Shown here piece by piece: positions 1 to 9,084 of a stretch of 64,000 nt of DNA. The notes beneath the pieces were generated by a model that was given only the letters and a program-made list of their open reading frames with translations, searched no databases and was not told where the DNA came from. The position numbers and the translations under genes were made by a program. Location of the stretch: positions 1-64,000 of the forward strand of contig NZ_AQQS01000011.1 of assembly GCF_002088275.1 (NCBI RefSeq). Reading direction: 5' to 3'. Positions within the stretch are counted from its first letter, which is position 1. Every line of letters starts with the position of its first letter. Source of the stretch: Aurantimonas sp. 22II-16-19i. GTDB taxonomy: Bacteria > Pseudomonadota > Alphaproteobacteria > Rhizobiales > Rhizobiaceae.

Positions 1-350
1 GACATACGCCGCTGGCGCGGCGTGGCGGGCGAGCCGTCTCCTGCGTGATGGGCGCGTTCCGTCTCGCCCGCCCTGGCGCTCTTCTCGTCTGTCATGGCTC
101 CTCCTCAACGGAGCCACTCAAGGCCAAAATCTTGTCTCAGAAAACTCTACACCGGAGGAGTTGCGCAGGAGACCGCGGACGTCGTTTTCGATGGCAATGG
201 CCTTCCGACTGGATAATCGGCACCTTTTCATCTTCTAAAATTTCGGCTTGCTCCTCCAGCCACTCGAGGTGTTACGCCGCCCCTTGAAAGCTTGTCGGTT
301 CAACAGGCGACACAGCGATGCCGCCGGAATCGATCCAAACGGAGCGCGTG
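1..350. other. No supportable gene; upstream region of the CDF gene
   Basis: This stretch holds only a short open frame at 45-287 with low-complexity Arg/Ser-rich composition and no recognisable domain, so I do not call it. The last bases contain a GGAG at 341-344 that looks like the ribosome binding site for the ATG at 351. Confidence 0.5.
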
Positions 351-1283
351 ATGACAAGACACGACCACGGCGACAATCACGGCCATGAAGGGCACCACCA
401 TCATCACGCCCCTGCTACGTTCGGCAAGGCGTTTGCAATCGGCATAAGTCTCAATATCGTGTTCGTGGCGATCGAGGCAGGTTATGGATATGCGGTCAAT
501 TCGGTCGCGCTCATCGCCGACGCCGGTCATAACCTTTCCGATGTTTTTGGACTTATCGTAGCCTGGGTCGCCGTATTTCTTGGAACCCGCCCTCCAACGG
601 AACGGTATACTTACGGACTTCACAAATCGTCCATTCTGGCAGCACTGTTTAACGGAATAATCCTGCTCGTCGTGGTCGGCGTGATCGCGTGGGAAGCTGT
701 CCGGCGGTTCCAGGATCCGCAACCGGTAGGGGGCACGACGGTCATCGTCGTCGCCGCCATCGGCATCGTCATCAACGGGATAACCACGTGGCTTTTTTCA
801 TCCGGGCAGAAGGGCGACATCAACATCCGCGGTGCCTACCTCCATATGTTGGCCGACACGCTGGTTTCCGCCGGTGTCGTCGTCGCCGGCTTTGCCATTA
901 TCTTTACCGGTTGGCTCTGGATCGATCCTGTGCTGAGCCTTGTCATCGCCGCCGTCATCTTCTGGAGCACGTGCAGTTTGCTGAAGGACAGCCTCGCTAT
1001 GTCGATGGCAGCGGTGCCCCCGGGCATCGATCTGACGGCGATTCGTTCCTCACTAGAAGCAATGCCAGGTGTGACGGATGTTCATGATCTTCACGTGTGG
1101 CCGCTCAGCACAACAGAGACCGCTCTCACCACCCATCTCGTCATGCCGGATGGTGCGGGCGACGGGTTTCTTGAAAACGCCAAGGCCGAAATGAAAAAGC
1201 GGTTCGGTATCGGGCATGCAACATTCCAGCATGAGACCGAAAATCAGTGCCGCTGCAGTCTCGAACCCCATGGCCATTCGTAA
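351..1283 (+). CDS. CDF family cation (Zn/Co/Cd) efflux transporter, CzcD/ZitB-like
   Basis: Inner-membrane proton-coupled exporter of divalent metal, 310 residues. The N-terminus (residues 4-19) is His-rich. The two metal-site motifs of the family are visible as HNLSD at 60-64 and HMLAD at 165-169, in TM2 and TM5, followed by a cytoplasmic ferredoxin-like domain ending in Cys-Arg-Cys and His-Gly-His. I choose ATG 351 because GGAG lies 6 nt upstream; an in-frame ATG at 318 without such a site would add 11 residues. The 3' end overlaps the next gene by 14 nt, suggesting coupled translation. Family assignment is strong; the metal is inferred. Confidence 0.92.
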   Translation: MTRHDHGDNHGHEGHHHHHAPATFGKAFAIGISLNIVFVAIEAGYGYAVNSVALIADAGHNLSDVFGLIVAWVAVFLGTRPPTERYTYGLHKSSILAALFNGIILLVVVGVIAWEAVRRFQDPQPVGGTTVIVVAAIGIVINGITTWLFSSGQKGDINIRGAYLHMLADTLVSAGVVVAGFAIIFTGWLWIDPVLSLVIAAVIFWSTCSLLKDSLAMSMAAVPPGIDLTAIRSSLEAMPGVTDVHDLHVWPLSTTETALTTHLVMPDGAGDGFLENAKAEMKKRFGIGHATFQHETENQCRCSLEPHGHS

Positions 1284-2472
1284 TTCCACGGGCGCAGGTG
1301 TCAGGTCGCGAGCCAACATGCTCTTGTTCGTCGACCCAGCAACGGAACGGACGTCAGCGGCTATCAAGCGATCGCGCACGCCTGATCGATCCAGCGATAT
1401 AATTGCTGCCACTGCAGCTTGCGGCGCTTTCATCGGGACCTTGTTGATCAGCGTACCCCAAGCGCAAGCTCATGGCGGTGTTGATTTTACGGAAGGCGCT
1501 GTCTGGTCGGCATGGTCGATTTCCTTGGATATCGCCTTGCCGACGATCGCTCTGCTCCTTGTGTACGTCTGGGGAGCCAGGCGGCGCTCCGACGTGGGCT
1601 TGTCGACGCCTCGCTGGCGTCATCTGGCTTTCCTCGGGGGCGTCGCCTCCATCGTCATCGCATTGCAGTCACCGATCGACCCATTGGCCGAGCGACTTTT
1701 TTTCGTCCATCAGATTCAGCATTTTCTTCTGCGGATGTTGGGGCCGATGCTGATCGCGTTGTCGTGGCCATCGGCCTTTCTGATTGCCGGACTTCCCCGA
1801 TCAATTCGCAAGACGATCCTCGTTCCGATTCTCTCGAGCCCGCCATTGCGCCGGGGTTTTGGAATGATCGGACATCCCGCCGCCGCAACCATCCTTTTCA
1901 TCGGGGTCCTCTATTTCTGGCAAGTTCCGCGCTATCACGATGCAGCTCTGTCCAGTGAGCCGCTGCATTATCTGATGCATGTTTCGATGCTGGCAGTCGG
2001 ATTGCTGTTCTGGTGGAAGATATTCGATCCACGACCCGACCCAAAGGGCTGGCCCTTTGGTCTGCGACTGATGACGTTACTTATCGTGATCCTCTCCAAC
2101 ATCGGCCTTGGTTCCTACACCGTATTGAAGGCGGCGGTGCTCTATCCAGCCTACGATGTGAATGGTCGTATGTACGGGTTTTCCGGCATCGCCGATGAAC
2201 AGTTCGGTGGCCTCATCATCTGGATTCCCAGCAGTATGATGTGCCTCCTGGCCCTCTTGCTTACCATTCACGCGATGGGGTTGAACGAAACCCGGCACGA
2301 AGCAACACGCCTGAAATGGACGCCATCGAATTCGGCGGCCATGGACTATCCGACCACCGGAGCAGCTCTGATTGAGAAGGCAAGGCCGAAAAACAAAGCG
2401 ATGGCCCTTGGGTTCTCGATCTTCTCCATATCGATGTTCCTGGCCGCGATCGGTATCGGTGTGTTGGCATGA
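1270..2472 (+). CDS. ctaG: CtaG-family (caa3-type) cytochrome c oxidase assembly membrane protein
   Basis: Polytopic membrane protein of the caa3_CtaG family (PF09678), about 400 residues, with a signal-like hydrophobic stretch ending in AQAHGG and roughly seven later membrane segments. Conserved features are the QIQHFLLRMLGPMLIAL helix, LHYLMHVSMLAVGLLFWW and the late IWIPSSMMC stretch. In Gram-positives CtaG helps form active caa3 oxidase; in alphaproteobacteria the family often sits in copper or oxidase clusters. Start is uncertain: ATG 1270 (overlapping the CDF stop), ATG 1318 or a more distal 1216 are all in frame. A second divergent copy is at 21981-22961. Confidence 0.85.
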   Translation: MAIRNSTGAGVRSRANMLLFVDPATERTSAAIKRSRTPDRSSDIIAATAACGAFIGTLLISVPQAQAHGGVDFTEGAVWSAWSISLDIALPTIALLLVYVWGARRRSDVGLSTPRWRHLAFLGGVASIVIALQSPIDPLAERLFFVHQIQHFLLRMLGPMLIALSWPSAFLIAGLPRSIRKTILVPILSSPPLRRGFGMIGHPAAATILFIGVLYFWQVPRYHDAALSSEPLHYLMHVSMLAVGLLFWWKIFDPRPDPKGWPFGLRLMTLLIVILSNIGLGSYTVLKAAVLYPAYDVNGRMYGFSGIADEQFGGLIIWIPSSMMCLLALLLTIHAMGLNETRHEATRLKWTPSNSAAMDYPTTGAALIEKARPKNKAMALGFSIFSISMFLAAIGIGVLA

Positions 2473-2695
2473 GGGAAAAAGCGTTCCAAAGAGTTTACTC
2501 GCATTCGTGAGCCTATTCGTCGAAACAAGGCAAGGAAATCAAGGCGATGACAAAACGAAATCATCAAAAAGACAATTATTTTCGCCATTACGTTCGTTCT
2601 AATACGTTCGGATTATTGTTCTATTTTCATTCGTTTCGATAATTGTCATTGTATACATGGAGTTCTCGGCTCGAACCGCGTGATTTACATCCGGC
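2473..2695. other. AT-rich intergenic region with short direct and inverted repeats
   Basis: This gap is visibly richer in A and T than its neighbours. It contains the direct repeat TACGTTCG at 2589-2596 and 2603-2610 (14-bp period) and a 9-bp inverted repeat GACAATTAT at 2571-2579 with ATAATTGTC at 2639-2647. It probably carries the promoter of the SH3-domain gene at 2696. No gene is evident. Confidence 0.4.
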
Positions 2696-3283
2696 ATGAG
2701 GGCCGTGCGATCAATGCGTTTTAATCCCCGACGGCACACTTGGCGGATAATATGCGTCGCGACCGTGTTCGCAACGATTGCCACTCCGGGATCAGCAGGC
2801 GTTGACCTGCCCGTTCCGCGCTTCGTTTCCCTGAAGGCCTCCAAGGCCAACGTTCGAAGCGGCCCAAGTCTCTCTTATCAAATCTCATGGGTTTACGTCA
2901 GATCGGGCATTCCGTTGGAAATCTATCAGGAATTCGGAAACTGGCGACGAATTCGTGGGATGGATGGTAAAAGTGGATGGATCAACGGAGCGCTTTTGTC
3001 TGGCCGCAGAACGGCTCAGGTCGCAAGCTGGGCGCAGACACCAGTTCCGCTATACGCCGCCCCCGACAAGCGCAGTGCCGTCGATGCAAAGCTCGAACAG
3101 GGCGTAATACTCAACGATCTATCTTGTGATGGACGCTGGTGCGCCGTCGCGGTTCGCCAAGCGCAGATCAACGGATATTTGCGGCAACGAGTTCTGTGGG
3201 GTGTCTACCCGAACGAGAAGATCAACCAAGCTTCCCAATCCTGGCTGTCGCAGGTCATGGAAATATTTGGGAACGTTTTTTGA
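2696..3283 (+). CDS. Secreted bacterial SH3-domain protein (SH3_4 / DUF1058-like)
   Basis: A 195-residue exported protein. Residues 1-34 form a signal peptide (basic start, hydrophobic core, cut near GSAG). Two SH3-like repeats follow: SLKASKANVRSGPSLSYQ with the typical NVRSGPS turn at about 50-58 and GWINGALLSGRR closing the first, then VPLYAAPDKRSAVDAKLEQGV opening the second. Such proteins bind peptidoglycan or act as periplasmic adaptors in Rhizobiales; no catalytic residue is seen. An alternative ATG at 2714 would shorten the N-terminus. It stands alone between ctaG and cydA. Confidence 0.8.
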   Translation: MRAVRSMRFNPRRHTWRIICVATVFATIATPGSAGVDLPVPRFVSLKASKANVRSGPSLSYQISWVYVRSGIPLEIYQEFGNWRRIRGMDGKSGWINGALLSGRRTAQVASWAQTPVPLYAAPDKRSAVDAKLEQGVILNDLSCDGRWCAVAVRQAQINGYLRQRVLWGVYPNEKINQASQSWLSQVMEIFGNVF

Positions 3284-3465
3284 TTCCAAAGGCAGCGTCA
3301 CTCGGATCGTCATCGACAATTCGATTCCTCTGAAACGATCGTCGAGCCAACAGGTCGGCGTAGCAGCCGGATGGCGCGTAAGATCAATGGTCGCACATGG
3401 TTTCAGCGCGGCGCATCGCGACTTAGGTGCGATGCGGCAAGTCCAGAGAGTGGAAGAGATAACCG

Positions 3466-4884
3466 ATGTTTGAAGGCTTCGACCCCGTCCTCCTCGCCCG
3501 CATCCAGTTCGCCTTGACGGTCTCCTTCCACATCATCTTCCCGGCCTTCTCGATCGGCCTCGCCTCATATCTCGCGGTGCTCGAAGGCCTGTGGCTGTGG
3601 ACCGGCAAGGCCGTCTACATGGACACGTTCAAATACTGGATAAAGATCTTCGCCGTGTCCTTCGGCATGGGCGTCGTTTCCGGCATCACCATGAGCTACC
3701 AGTTCGGCACCAACTGGTCGGTCTTCTCCGACAAGACTGGCCCCGTGCTGGGCCCGATGATGGCCTATGAGGTACTTTCCGCTTTCTTCCTGGAAGCCGG
3801 ATTTCTCGGCATCATGCTGTTCGGGCAGAAGCGTGTCGGCAAGGCGTTGCATTTTGCGGCGACCCTTGTCGTCGCCATCGGCACGTTGTTTTCGGCGTTC
3901 TGGATCCTGTCGGTCAATTCCTGGATGCACACGCCGGCGGGCTTCTCGATGAACGAGGTCGGGCAGTTCGTGCCGGAAGACTGGTGGGCGATTGTCTTCA
4001 ACCCCTCCTTCCCGTACCGCCTCGTCCACATGGTCCTCGCCGCGTATCTGACGACGGCCTTCGTCGTCGGCGCGGTCGGCGCGTTTCACCTCCTGCACAA
4101 CCGGTACAATGCCAGCGCCCGAAAAATGTTCTCGATGGCGCTGTGGATGGCGGTGATCGTCGCGCCGCTGCAGATCCTGGCCGGCGATGCTCATGGGCTC
4201 AACACGCTCGAATACGAGCCGGCCAAGATCGCCGCGATGGAGGGTCATTTCGAAGCCGACGCGCAAGGGCCCTTGCCGCTGACGCTGTTCGGCATTCCCG
4301 ACATGCAGGCGGCGGTCACCCGCTACGCGCTCGACGTTCCCTATCTCGGCTCCCTCATCCTGACGCATTCGCTCGACGGCCAGATCAAGGGCCTCAAGGC
4401 GTTCCCGCGCGAAGACTGGCCGAACGCGGCGCTGATCTTCTGGACCTTCCGCATCATGGTCGGCATCGGCTTTGCCATGCTCGGCGTCGGGCTGTGGTCG
4501 CTTTACACCCGATTCAAAGGAGCTCTCTATGAGAGTCCGTGGCTGAATCGGGCGATGATCGCGATGGGACCTGCTGGCTTCGTCGCCGTCATCTGCGGCT
4601 GGATAACCACTGAGGTCGGGCGTCAGCCGTTCACGGTCTACGGCCTTTTACGTACCGCCGAAAGCCATTCGCCCATCGCGGCGGAAGCGGTCGGCACATC
4701 CCTCATCGCCTTCATCGTCGTCTACTTCCTGCTCTTTGGCGCCGGCACCTTCTATATCCTTCGCCTGATGAGCCACGAGCCGACGCCTTTCGAGGCCGAC
4801 ACTCCCCACCATCCGATCCGCACGGCGGGCCTGACCCCGGCGCCGGCCTTCGAAGACCGCACTATCGCCGATCCGGCCGAATAG
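3466..4884 (+). CDS. cydA: Cytochrome bd-type quinol oxidase subunit I, cyanide-insensitive (CIO) type
   Basis: Haem-bearing subunit of the bd quinol:oxygen oxidoreductase in the inner membrane, 472 residues, normal for the short-Q-loop CioA form. Visible ligands: His22 (haem b595 position), Glu102 and Glu110 (proton path), His188 (haem b558). The quinol loop following GDAHGLNTLEYEP lacks the long insert of the E. coli enzyme, and the late GRQPFTVYG motif is present. A purine-rich site precedes ATG 3466. It is followed 14 nt later by cydB and then by a DUF2474 gene, the usual CIO operon order. It gives respiration resistant to copper or cyanide damage, consistent with the surrounding metal genes. 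Confidence 0.95.
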   Translation: MFEGFDPVLLARIQFALTVSFHIIFPAFSIGLASYLAVLEGLWLWTGKAVYMDTFKYWIKIFAVSFGMGVVSGITMSYQFGTNWSVFSDKTGPVLGPMMAYEVLSAFFLEAGFLGIMLFGQKRVGKALHFAATLVVAIGTLFSAFWILSVNSWMHTPAGFSMNEVGQFVPEDWWAIVFNPSFPYRLVHMVLAAYLTTAFVVGAVGAFHLLHNRYNASARKMFSMALWMAVIVAPLQILAGDAHGLNTLEYEPAKIAAMEGHFEADAQGPLPLTLFGIPDMQAAVTRYALDVPYLGSLILTHSLDGQIKGLKAFPREDWPNAALIFWTFRIMVGIGFAMLGVGLWSLYTRFKGALYESPWLNRAMIAMGPAGFVAVICGWITTEVGRQPFTVYGLLRTAESHSPIAAEAVGTSLIAFIVVYFLLFGAGTFYILRLMSHEPTPFEADTPHHPIRTAGLTPAPAFEDRTIADPAE

Positions 4885-4898
4885 AAAAGGACGACATC

Positions 4899-5900
4899 AT
4901 GGATCTCGCCGTCGTCTGGGCCTTCATCATCGCCTTCGCCGTCATCGCCTACGTCATTCTCGACGGCTTCGATCTCGGCACCGGAATCCTGTTTCCGTTC
5001 CTCGCGCGGCACGAAAACCGCGACACGGCCATGAACACTCTCGCGCCGATCTGGGACGGCAACGAGACCTGGCTGATCCTCGGCGGTGGCGGCCTCTTCG
5101 CCGTGTTCCCGCTCGCCTACGCCATCATCATGCCGGCGCTCTACGCACCGATCATCGCCATGCTACTCGCGCTAGTCTTCCGCGGCGTTGCCTTCGAATA
5201 CCGCTTCAAGACGGTGCGCGGCCGCTGGCTATGGGACGTGTCGTTCTTCATCGGCTCGTTGGTCGCAGCCCTCACGCAAGGGATCGCACTCGGTGCCCTC
5301 GTCCAGGGCATCGACGTCGAGGGTCGGGCCTATGCCGGCGGCTGGTTCGACTGGTTCACGCCGTTCTCGCTCCTGACCGGCGTCGCGGTCGTCGTGGGCT
5401 ATGCGCTGCTCGGCGCCACCTGGCTCGTGATGAAGACCGAAGGGGAACTCCACGACATCGCACGGCGCTACGCCTTCATCACCGGCATCGGCATTCTCAC
5501 TCTGATCGGCGGCGTCAGTCTGTGGATGCCGTTTCTCGACGTCGAATTCTACTTCCGGTGGTTCACCTTTCCGCAGTTCTTCTACGCCGCGCCGGTGCCG
5601 ATCTTCGTCGCCTTCGCGGCCTTCAGCCTTTTCCAGTCGTTGGGAACGGGAAAACATGTCCAGCCGTTCCTGTCGGCGCTGACACTGTTCCTGCTCTCCT
5701 ATACCGGGCTCGGCATCAACTTCTATCCGCACATCATCCCGCCGGACGTCACCATCTGGCAGGCTGCCGCGCCTGATGCCTCGATGAAGTTCCTGCTGGT
5801 CGGCGCGTCCATCCTGATTCCGACGATTCTCGCCTATACGACCTTTGCCTACTGGATCTTCCGGGGCAAGATCGGCCGCGACGAGGGGTATCACCATTGA
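4899..5900 (+). CDS. cydB: Cytochrome bd-type quinol oxidase subunit II
   Basis: Membrane partner of CydA, 333 residues, about eight to nine membrane helices. It begins MDLAVVWAFIIAFAVIAYVI followed by the family signature LDGFDLGTGILFPF. AAGG-type ribosome binding site (AAAAGGA) sits before ATG 4899. The stop codon TGA at 5898-5900 overlaps a TTG start of the following DUF2474 gene, so the three subunits are probably made together. No odd features. Confidence 0.95.
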   Translation: MDLAVVWAFIIAFAVIAYVILDGFDLGTGILFPFLARHENRDTAMNTLAPIWDGNETWLILGGGGLFAVFPLAYAIIMPALYAPIIAMLLALVFRGVAFEYRFKTVRGRWLWDVSFFIGSLVAALTQGIALGALVQGIDVEGRAYAGGWFDWFTPFSLLTGVAVVVGYALLGATWLVMKTEGELHDIARRYAFITGIGILTLIGGVSLWMPFLDVEFYFRWFTFPQFFYAAPVPIFVAFAAFSLFQSLGTGKHVQPFLSALTLFLLSYTGLGINFYPHIIPPDVTIWQAAAPDASMKFLLVGASILIPTILAYTTFAYWIFRGKIGRDEGYHH

Positions 5901-6073
5901 TTTCGTCTGGGCGAAAACGAGAATGCAATCGCCCTTCCCGCCCATCGACGACGGATGGAGACGCGCCGCCAGGCTGGGTCAAGCGGATCGGCTGGTTCGT
6001 TCTTCTCTGGCTCGCCGGCGTCGGCGTCGTTGGCGTTATCGCCTTCATCATTCGCAGTGCGCTGATCAGCTGA
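5897..6073 (+). CDS. DUF2474 small membrane protein, likely CydX-like third subunit of the bd oxidase
   Basis: Short gene of 58 residues, read from the sequence. The only plausible start is TTG 5897, overlapping the cydB stop as TTGA, with GAGGGG at 5883-5888 spaced 8 nt. A polar, Arg/Pro-rich N-terminus (about 26 residues) precedes one membrane helix beginning GWVKRIGWFVLLWLAGV and ending IIRSALIS, the DUF2474 pattern found after cioB genes. By analogy with CydX/CydH/CioZ it probably packs against CydA and stabilises the haems. The next feature downstream is the end of an IS5-like element, so the insertion just spared this operon. Confidence 0.8.
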   Translation: MISSGRKRECNRPSRPSTTDGDAPPGWVKRIGWFVLLWLAGVGVVGVIAFIIRSALIS

Positions 6074-6148
6074 TCGTCGTCAGGCCAAGAAAGGCAGAAG
6101 CCAAGCGAACAACGAGGGGGGAATTTAGTCCCCCGTGAAGAAGGCTCC

Positions 6149-6311
6149 CTAAGCGGCGGCGGCGGTTTGGCGGGTTCCGAATAGGCTGATGATCGCGATC
6201 TGGATGAAGGCGACAAAAAGCTTCAGCCAAGCGAGGATGCGGCGGAAGTTGTAGCCGACGGCGGCGAGGACGGCGTTGGCGGCGTCGCCGATGCGGTGGG
6301 CCAGATGATTG
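6149..6311 (-). pseudogene. C-terminal fragment of the IS5-like transposase
   Basis: Reverse-strand reading gives NHLAHRIGDAANAVLAAVG, then YNFRRILAWLKLFVAFIQ, ending at a TAG (6149-6151). This is the conserved tail of IS5-family transposases. It is separated from the rest of the gene by about 4.2 kb of inserted elements. Confidence 0.8.
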
Positions 6312-6352
6312 AGGTGGTCCCGGTTTCCTGGCTCTTCCGCAGATTGTGTGGT

Positions 6353-6708
6353 TCATGATGCCATGAGGAACCGTCGGCGAAGGAGATCGAGGTTTCCGCG
6401 TCCGTACATTGAACGCTTGAACAGTTTGAGCTTGTTGACCTGCCCTTCCGTTTGCGCGTTGCTCCAGCCGGTTTGCAAAGCGGCGTTGACTGCGCTGCGG
6501 TCCTGTTCGAGCCCTGCGGCGAAGGTTTCCATCGCACGCACGCCGCACGTTTTTGCTTCAAGAAGCCATGTGTCGAAGACCGGGCCGGCATCGCGAGCTT
6601 TCGTGCCGACACGGCGGACGAGGTCAACAAATCGACGGACAAGATGAATCAGGACGATGGCGTCACGGTCCTGGCCGATCCGCCGGATCACGTCGACTTC
6701 ATCTGACC
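6353..6708 (-). pseudogene. C-terminal fragment of ISL3-family transposase (copy 1)
   Basis: Reads SDEVDVIRRIGQDRD followed by LVRRFVDLVRRVGTKARDAG and ends GRGNLDLLRRRFLMAS before a stop at 6353. It aligns directly with residues ~430-547 of the intact transposase at 46045-47688. It is cut off from its N-terminal half by the IS3 and IS630 insertions. Confidence 0.8.
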
Positions 6709-6762
6709 TGAGACCCCAATCTCCTCCGGTTTGAGCGAGAGTCCTGGGTTTCGTTCTTGGCC

Positions 6763-7600
6763 TCATGCGGCCTGTTTTTCCAGCGTGGATTTCATTGCGA
6801 ACTCGGCCGGCGGCACGTTGCCGAGGGCCGAGTGTGGTCTGTGGTGGTTGTAATCTTCCTTCCATGAGGTGATGGCGCTGCGGGCCTCGGACAGTGTCGA
6901 GAACAGCGTGTCGTTGAGGCACTCGTCCCTGAAGCGCCCGTTGAAGCTCTCCACGAAGGCGTTCTGCATGGGCTTTCCCGGCGCGATGTAATGCCATTCG
7001 ACGCCGGTCTGTTGGCACCATCGCAGGACCGCCATCGAGGTCAGTTCAGTGCCATTGTCGGAGACGATCGTAGCGGGCTGCCCACGCCAGCAGATGATGG
7101 CGTTCAACTCGCGCACGACACGCAGTCCCGACAGCGAGGTGTCGGCGATCAGCGCCAGGCATTCCCGCGTATAATCGTCGACCACGGCCAGCACCCGGAA
7201 GCGACGGCCGTCGGTGAAGGCGTCGGAGACAAAGTCCAGGCTCCAGCGGGCGTTGGCGCGATCGGGAACGAGCATGGGCCTTCGCGTGCCCAGCGCGCGC
7301 TTGCGGCCGCCACGGCGGCGCACCTGCAGCTTCTCCTCGCGGTAGAGGCGCCGCAGCTTCTTCTGGTTCATCACGAGGCCCTGACGATGCAGCATGACGT
7401 GGATCCTGCGATAGCCGAACCGCCGACGCTCCGCCGCCACGGTCTTCATCGCCTCGCGCAACGGTTCATCGTCCGGACGGATGCTGGTGTAGCGCACCGT
7501 CGAACGGTCGATCCTCAGAGCTTGGCACGCCCGACGCTGGCTCACACCCCATGCACCTCGCAGGCATGAACCACAGCCTTCCGCTTCGCGTCGGGCGTCA
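6763..7600 (-). pseudogene. IS3-family transposase OrfB with a frameshift near its N-terminus
   Basis: Integrase-core transposase. DDE residues lie in [23 protein letters not shown] and [16 protein letters not shown]. In the frame reached by the expected -1 slip from orfA the protein starts [19 protein letters not shown] and then stops, whereas [15 protein letters not shown] continues two bases out of frame. An extra TG in CACACCCC (7543-7548 region) explains this, so OrfAB cannot be made as sequenced unless the base count is an error. Confidence 0.75.
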
Positions 7601-7864
7601 CCATTTTTTTGCGGCGACATCCTTCAGGATCGCGTTGTCGAGCATCTGCTCGGCAAGGAGCTTCTTCAGCCGGGCATTCTCGTCCTCAAGCGCCTTCAGG
7701 CGGCGGGCGTCCGACACCTCCATGCCGCCGAACTTCGCCTTGAACTTGTAGAAGGTCGCCGACGAGATGCCGTGCTTGCGGCAGACATCCGCCGTCTTCG
7801 CGCCGGCCTCCTGCTCCTTCAGCATTCCAATGATCTGTTCCTCTGTGAACCGTGATGGTCGCAT
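7598..7864 (-). CDS. IS3-family transposase OrfA (helix-turn-helix)
   Basis: Eighty-eight residues beginning [20 protein letters not shown], an HTH_Tnp_1 domain with the [16 protein letters not shown] recognition helix and a C-terminal leucine-zipper-like segment. It ends in a run of seven A residues just before its stop, the usual place for the programmed -1 frameshift that fuses OrfA to OrfB in IS3 elements. A longer start at 7897 is in frame but reads out of the terminal repeat. Confidence 0.85.
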   Translation of the reverse strand: MRPSRFTEEQIIGMLKEQEAGAKTADVCRKHGISSATFYKFKAKFGGMEVSDARRLKALEDENARLKKLLAEQMLDNAILKDVAAKKW

Positions 7865-7921
7865 CGTCCGTCTCCGTGATCGACGGACTCTACCCAAATT
7901 TGGAGGAAGTTCAGGGTCTCA

Positions 7922-9081
7922 TACCAACGTGCGTGGAGGCTGACTCTCTGGGGATTCCCAACGCTAGGAAAGTCTGAATCATTGATGGCAAACGGAGGTT
8001 TGCCATGGCGATACCGATCCCGCTTCGGCCAGATTTCGATGGGCCTTTGCTGAGAAGAGCGGCAAAGAGGACGAAGGACGCCGCCCAGGCCCGGCGCCTT
8101 TTGGCACTGGCCGAGATCTACGACGGCGGCTCGCGCAGCGATGCGGCACGGATCGGCGGCGTCACCTTGCAGATCATCCGCGACTGGGTGATGCGGTTCA
8201 ATGCCCGCGGTCTGGATGGACTGATCAACGGCAAGGCGCCGGGCAATCGGCCGAAGCTGAACGAGGAGCAGCGTCAGGCGCTGGTAGACGTGGTCGAACG
8301 GGGACCGATCCCGGCGATCCACGGCGTCGTCAGGTGGCGACGCAAGGATCTGGTGCGCTGGATATTCGAGGAATTCCGCATCGAGATCGACGAGACGACG
8401 GTCGGGCGCGAACTCAAGGCGCTGGGCTTTGCCAAACTCTCGGCTCGCCCGCGCCACCATGCCCAGAACGAGGTCGAGGTGGAGGATTTTAAAAAAGCTT
8501 CCCGAGCGAGTTGGCAGCCATCCAGACGAGCCTCCCGGAAGGCACCGAGATCGAACTCTGGTGGGCTGACGAGGCCCGGATAGGCCAGAAGAACAAGGTC
8601 ACGCGACGATGGGCCAAGCGTGGAACCCGCCCCTCGGCTCCCAGCGACCTGCGCACCCAATGGGCCTACATCTTCGGCGCCATCTGTCCGAAGAAGGGCA
8701 AGGGCGCCGGTCTCGTCCTGCCCTATTGCGACACCGGCGGAATGAACCAGCATTTGAAGGAGATCAGTCTCGCCATCGACCCCGGCGCTCACGCCGTTCT
8801 CATCCTCGATCAGGCCGGCTGGCACACGACGCCCAAGCTCGAGGTGCCTGCCAACATCACCCTGATGTTCCTGCCATCGAAGGCGCCCGAATTGAACCCG
8901 CAGGAAAACGTCTGGCAGTTCATGCGCGACAACTGGCTGTCGAACCGCATCTTCTTCGACTACGACGACATCCTCGCCCACTGCTGCCAAGCTTGGAACA
9001 AGCTCGTCGACCAGCCGTGGAAAATCATCTCCATCGGCATGCGTGACTGGGCTCACGGGTTCTGATGAATGCCCGTTGGTA
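7922..9081 (+). mobile_element. IS630-family insertion sequence
   Basis: Element body 7924-9079 starts CCAACGTGC and ends GCCCGTTGG, flanked on both sides by TA (7922-7923, 9080-9081), the target dinucleotide of IS630 elements. It carries one transposase in two overlapping frames on the plus strand. It lies directly against the right end of the IS3 element within the ISL3 remnant. Confidence 0.8.
8005..9065 (+). CDS. IS630-family transposase, probably made by programmed -1 frameshifting
   Basis: Two overlapping frames together encode one protein. The first (8005-8583) has a winged-helix/HTH region with RSDAARIGGVTLQIIRDWV. The second (in frame with 8511, ending 9065) has the DDE catalytic core: WWADEARIG, VLILDQAGWH and PELNPQENVWQFM. 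The protein sequence is continuous if the ribosome slips back one base at TTTTAAAAAAG (8487-8497). This arrangement is known in IS630 elements. Gene appears otherwise complete. Confidence 0.8.
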
Positions 9082-9084
9082 TCA

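Larger units (their letters stand above)
6709..7921 (-). mobile_element. IS3-family insertion sequence (nested)
   Basis: About 1.2 kb with imperfect terminal inverted repeats starting TGAGACCC (6709) and ending GGGTCTCA (7921), enclosing orfA (7598-7864) and orfB (6763-~7600) on the minus strand. It interrupts the ISL3 transposase. The right end abuts the TA of the IS630 element. A clear target duplication was not found, partly because the flank is altered by the second insertion. Confidence 0.75.

Noticed and set aside
45-287. 80-codon frame near the window start
   Set aside because: No ribosome binding site, no domain, Ser/Arg-rich composition.
3565-4368. 267-codon minus-strand frame within cydA
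   Set aside because: Charged low-complexity shadow of a conserved oxidase subunit.
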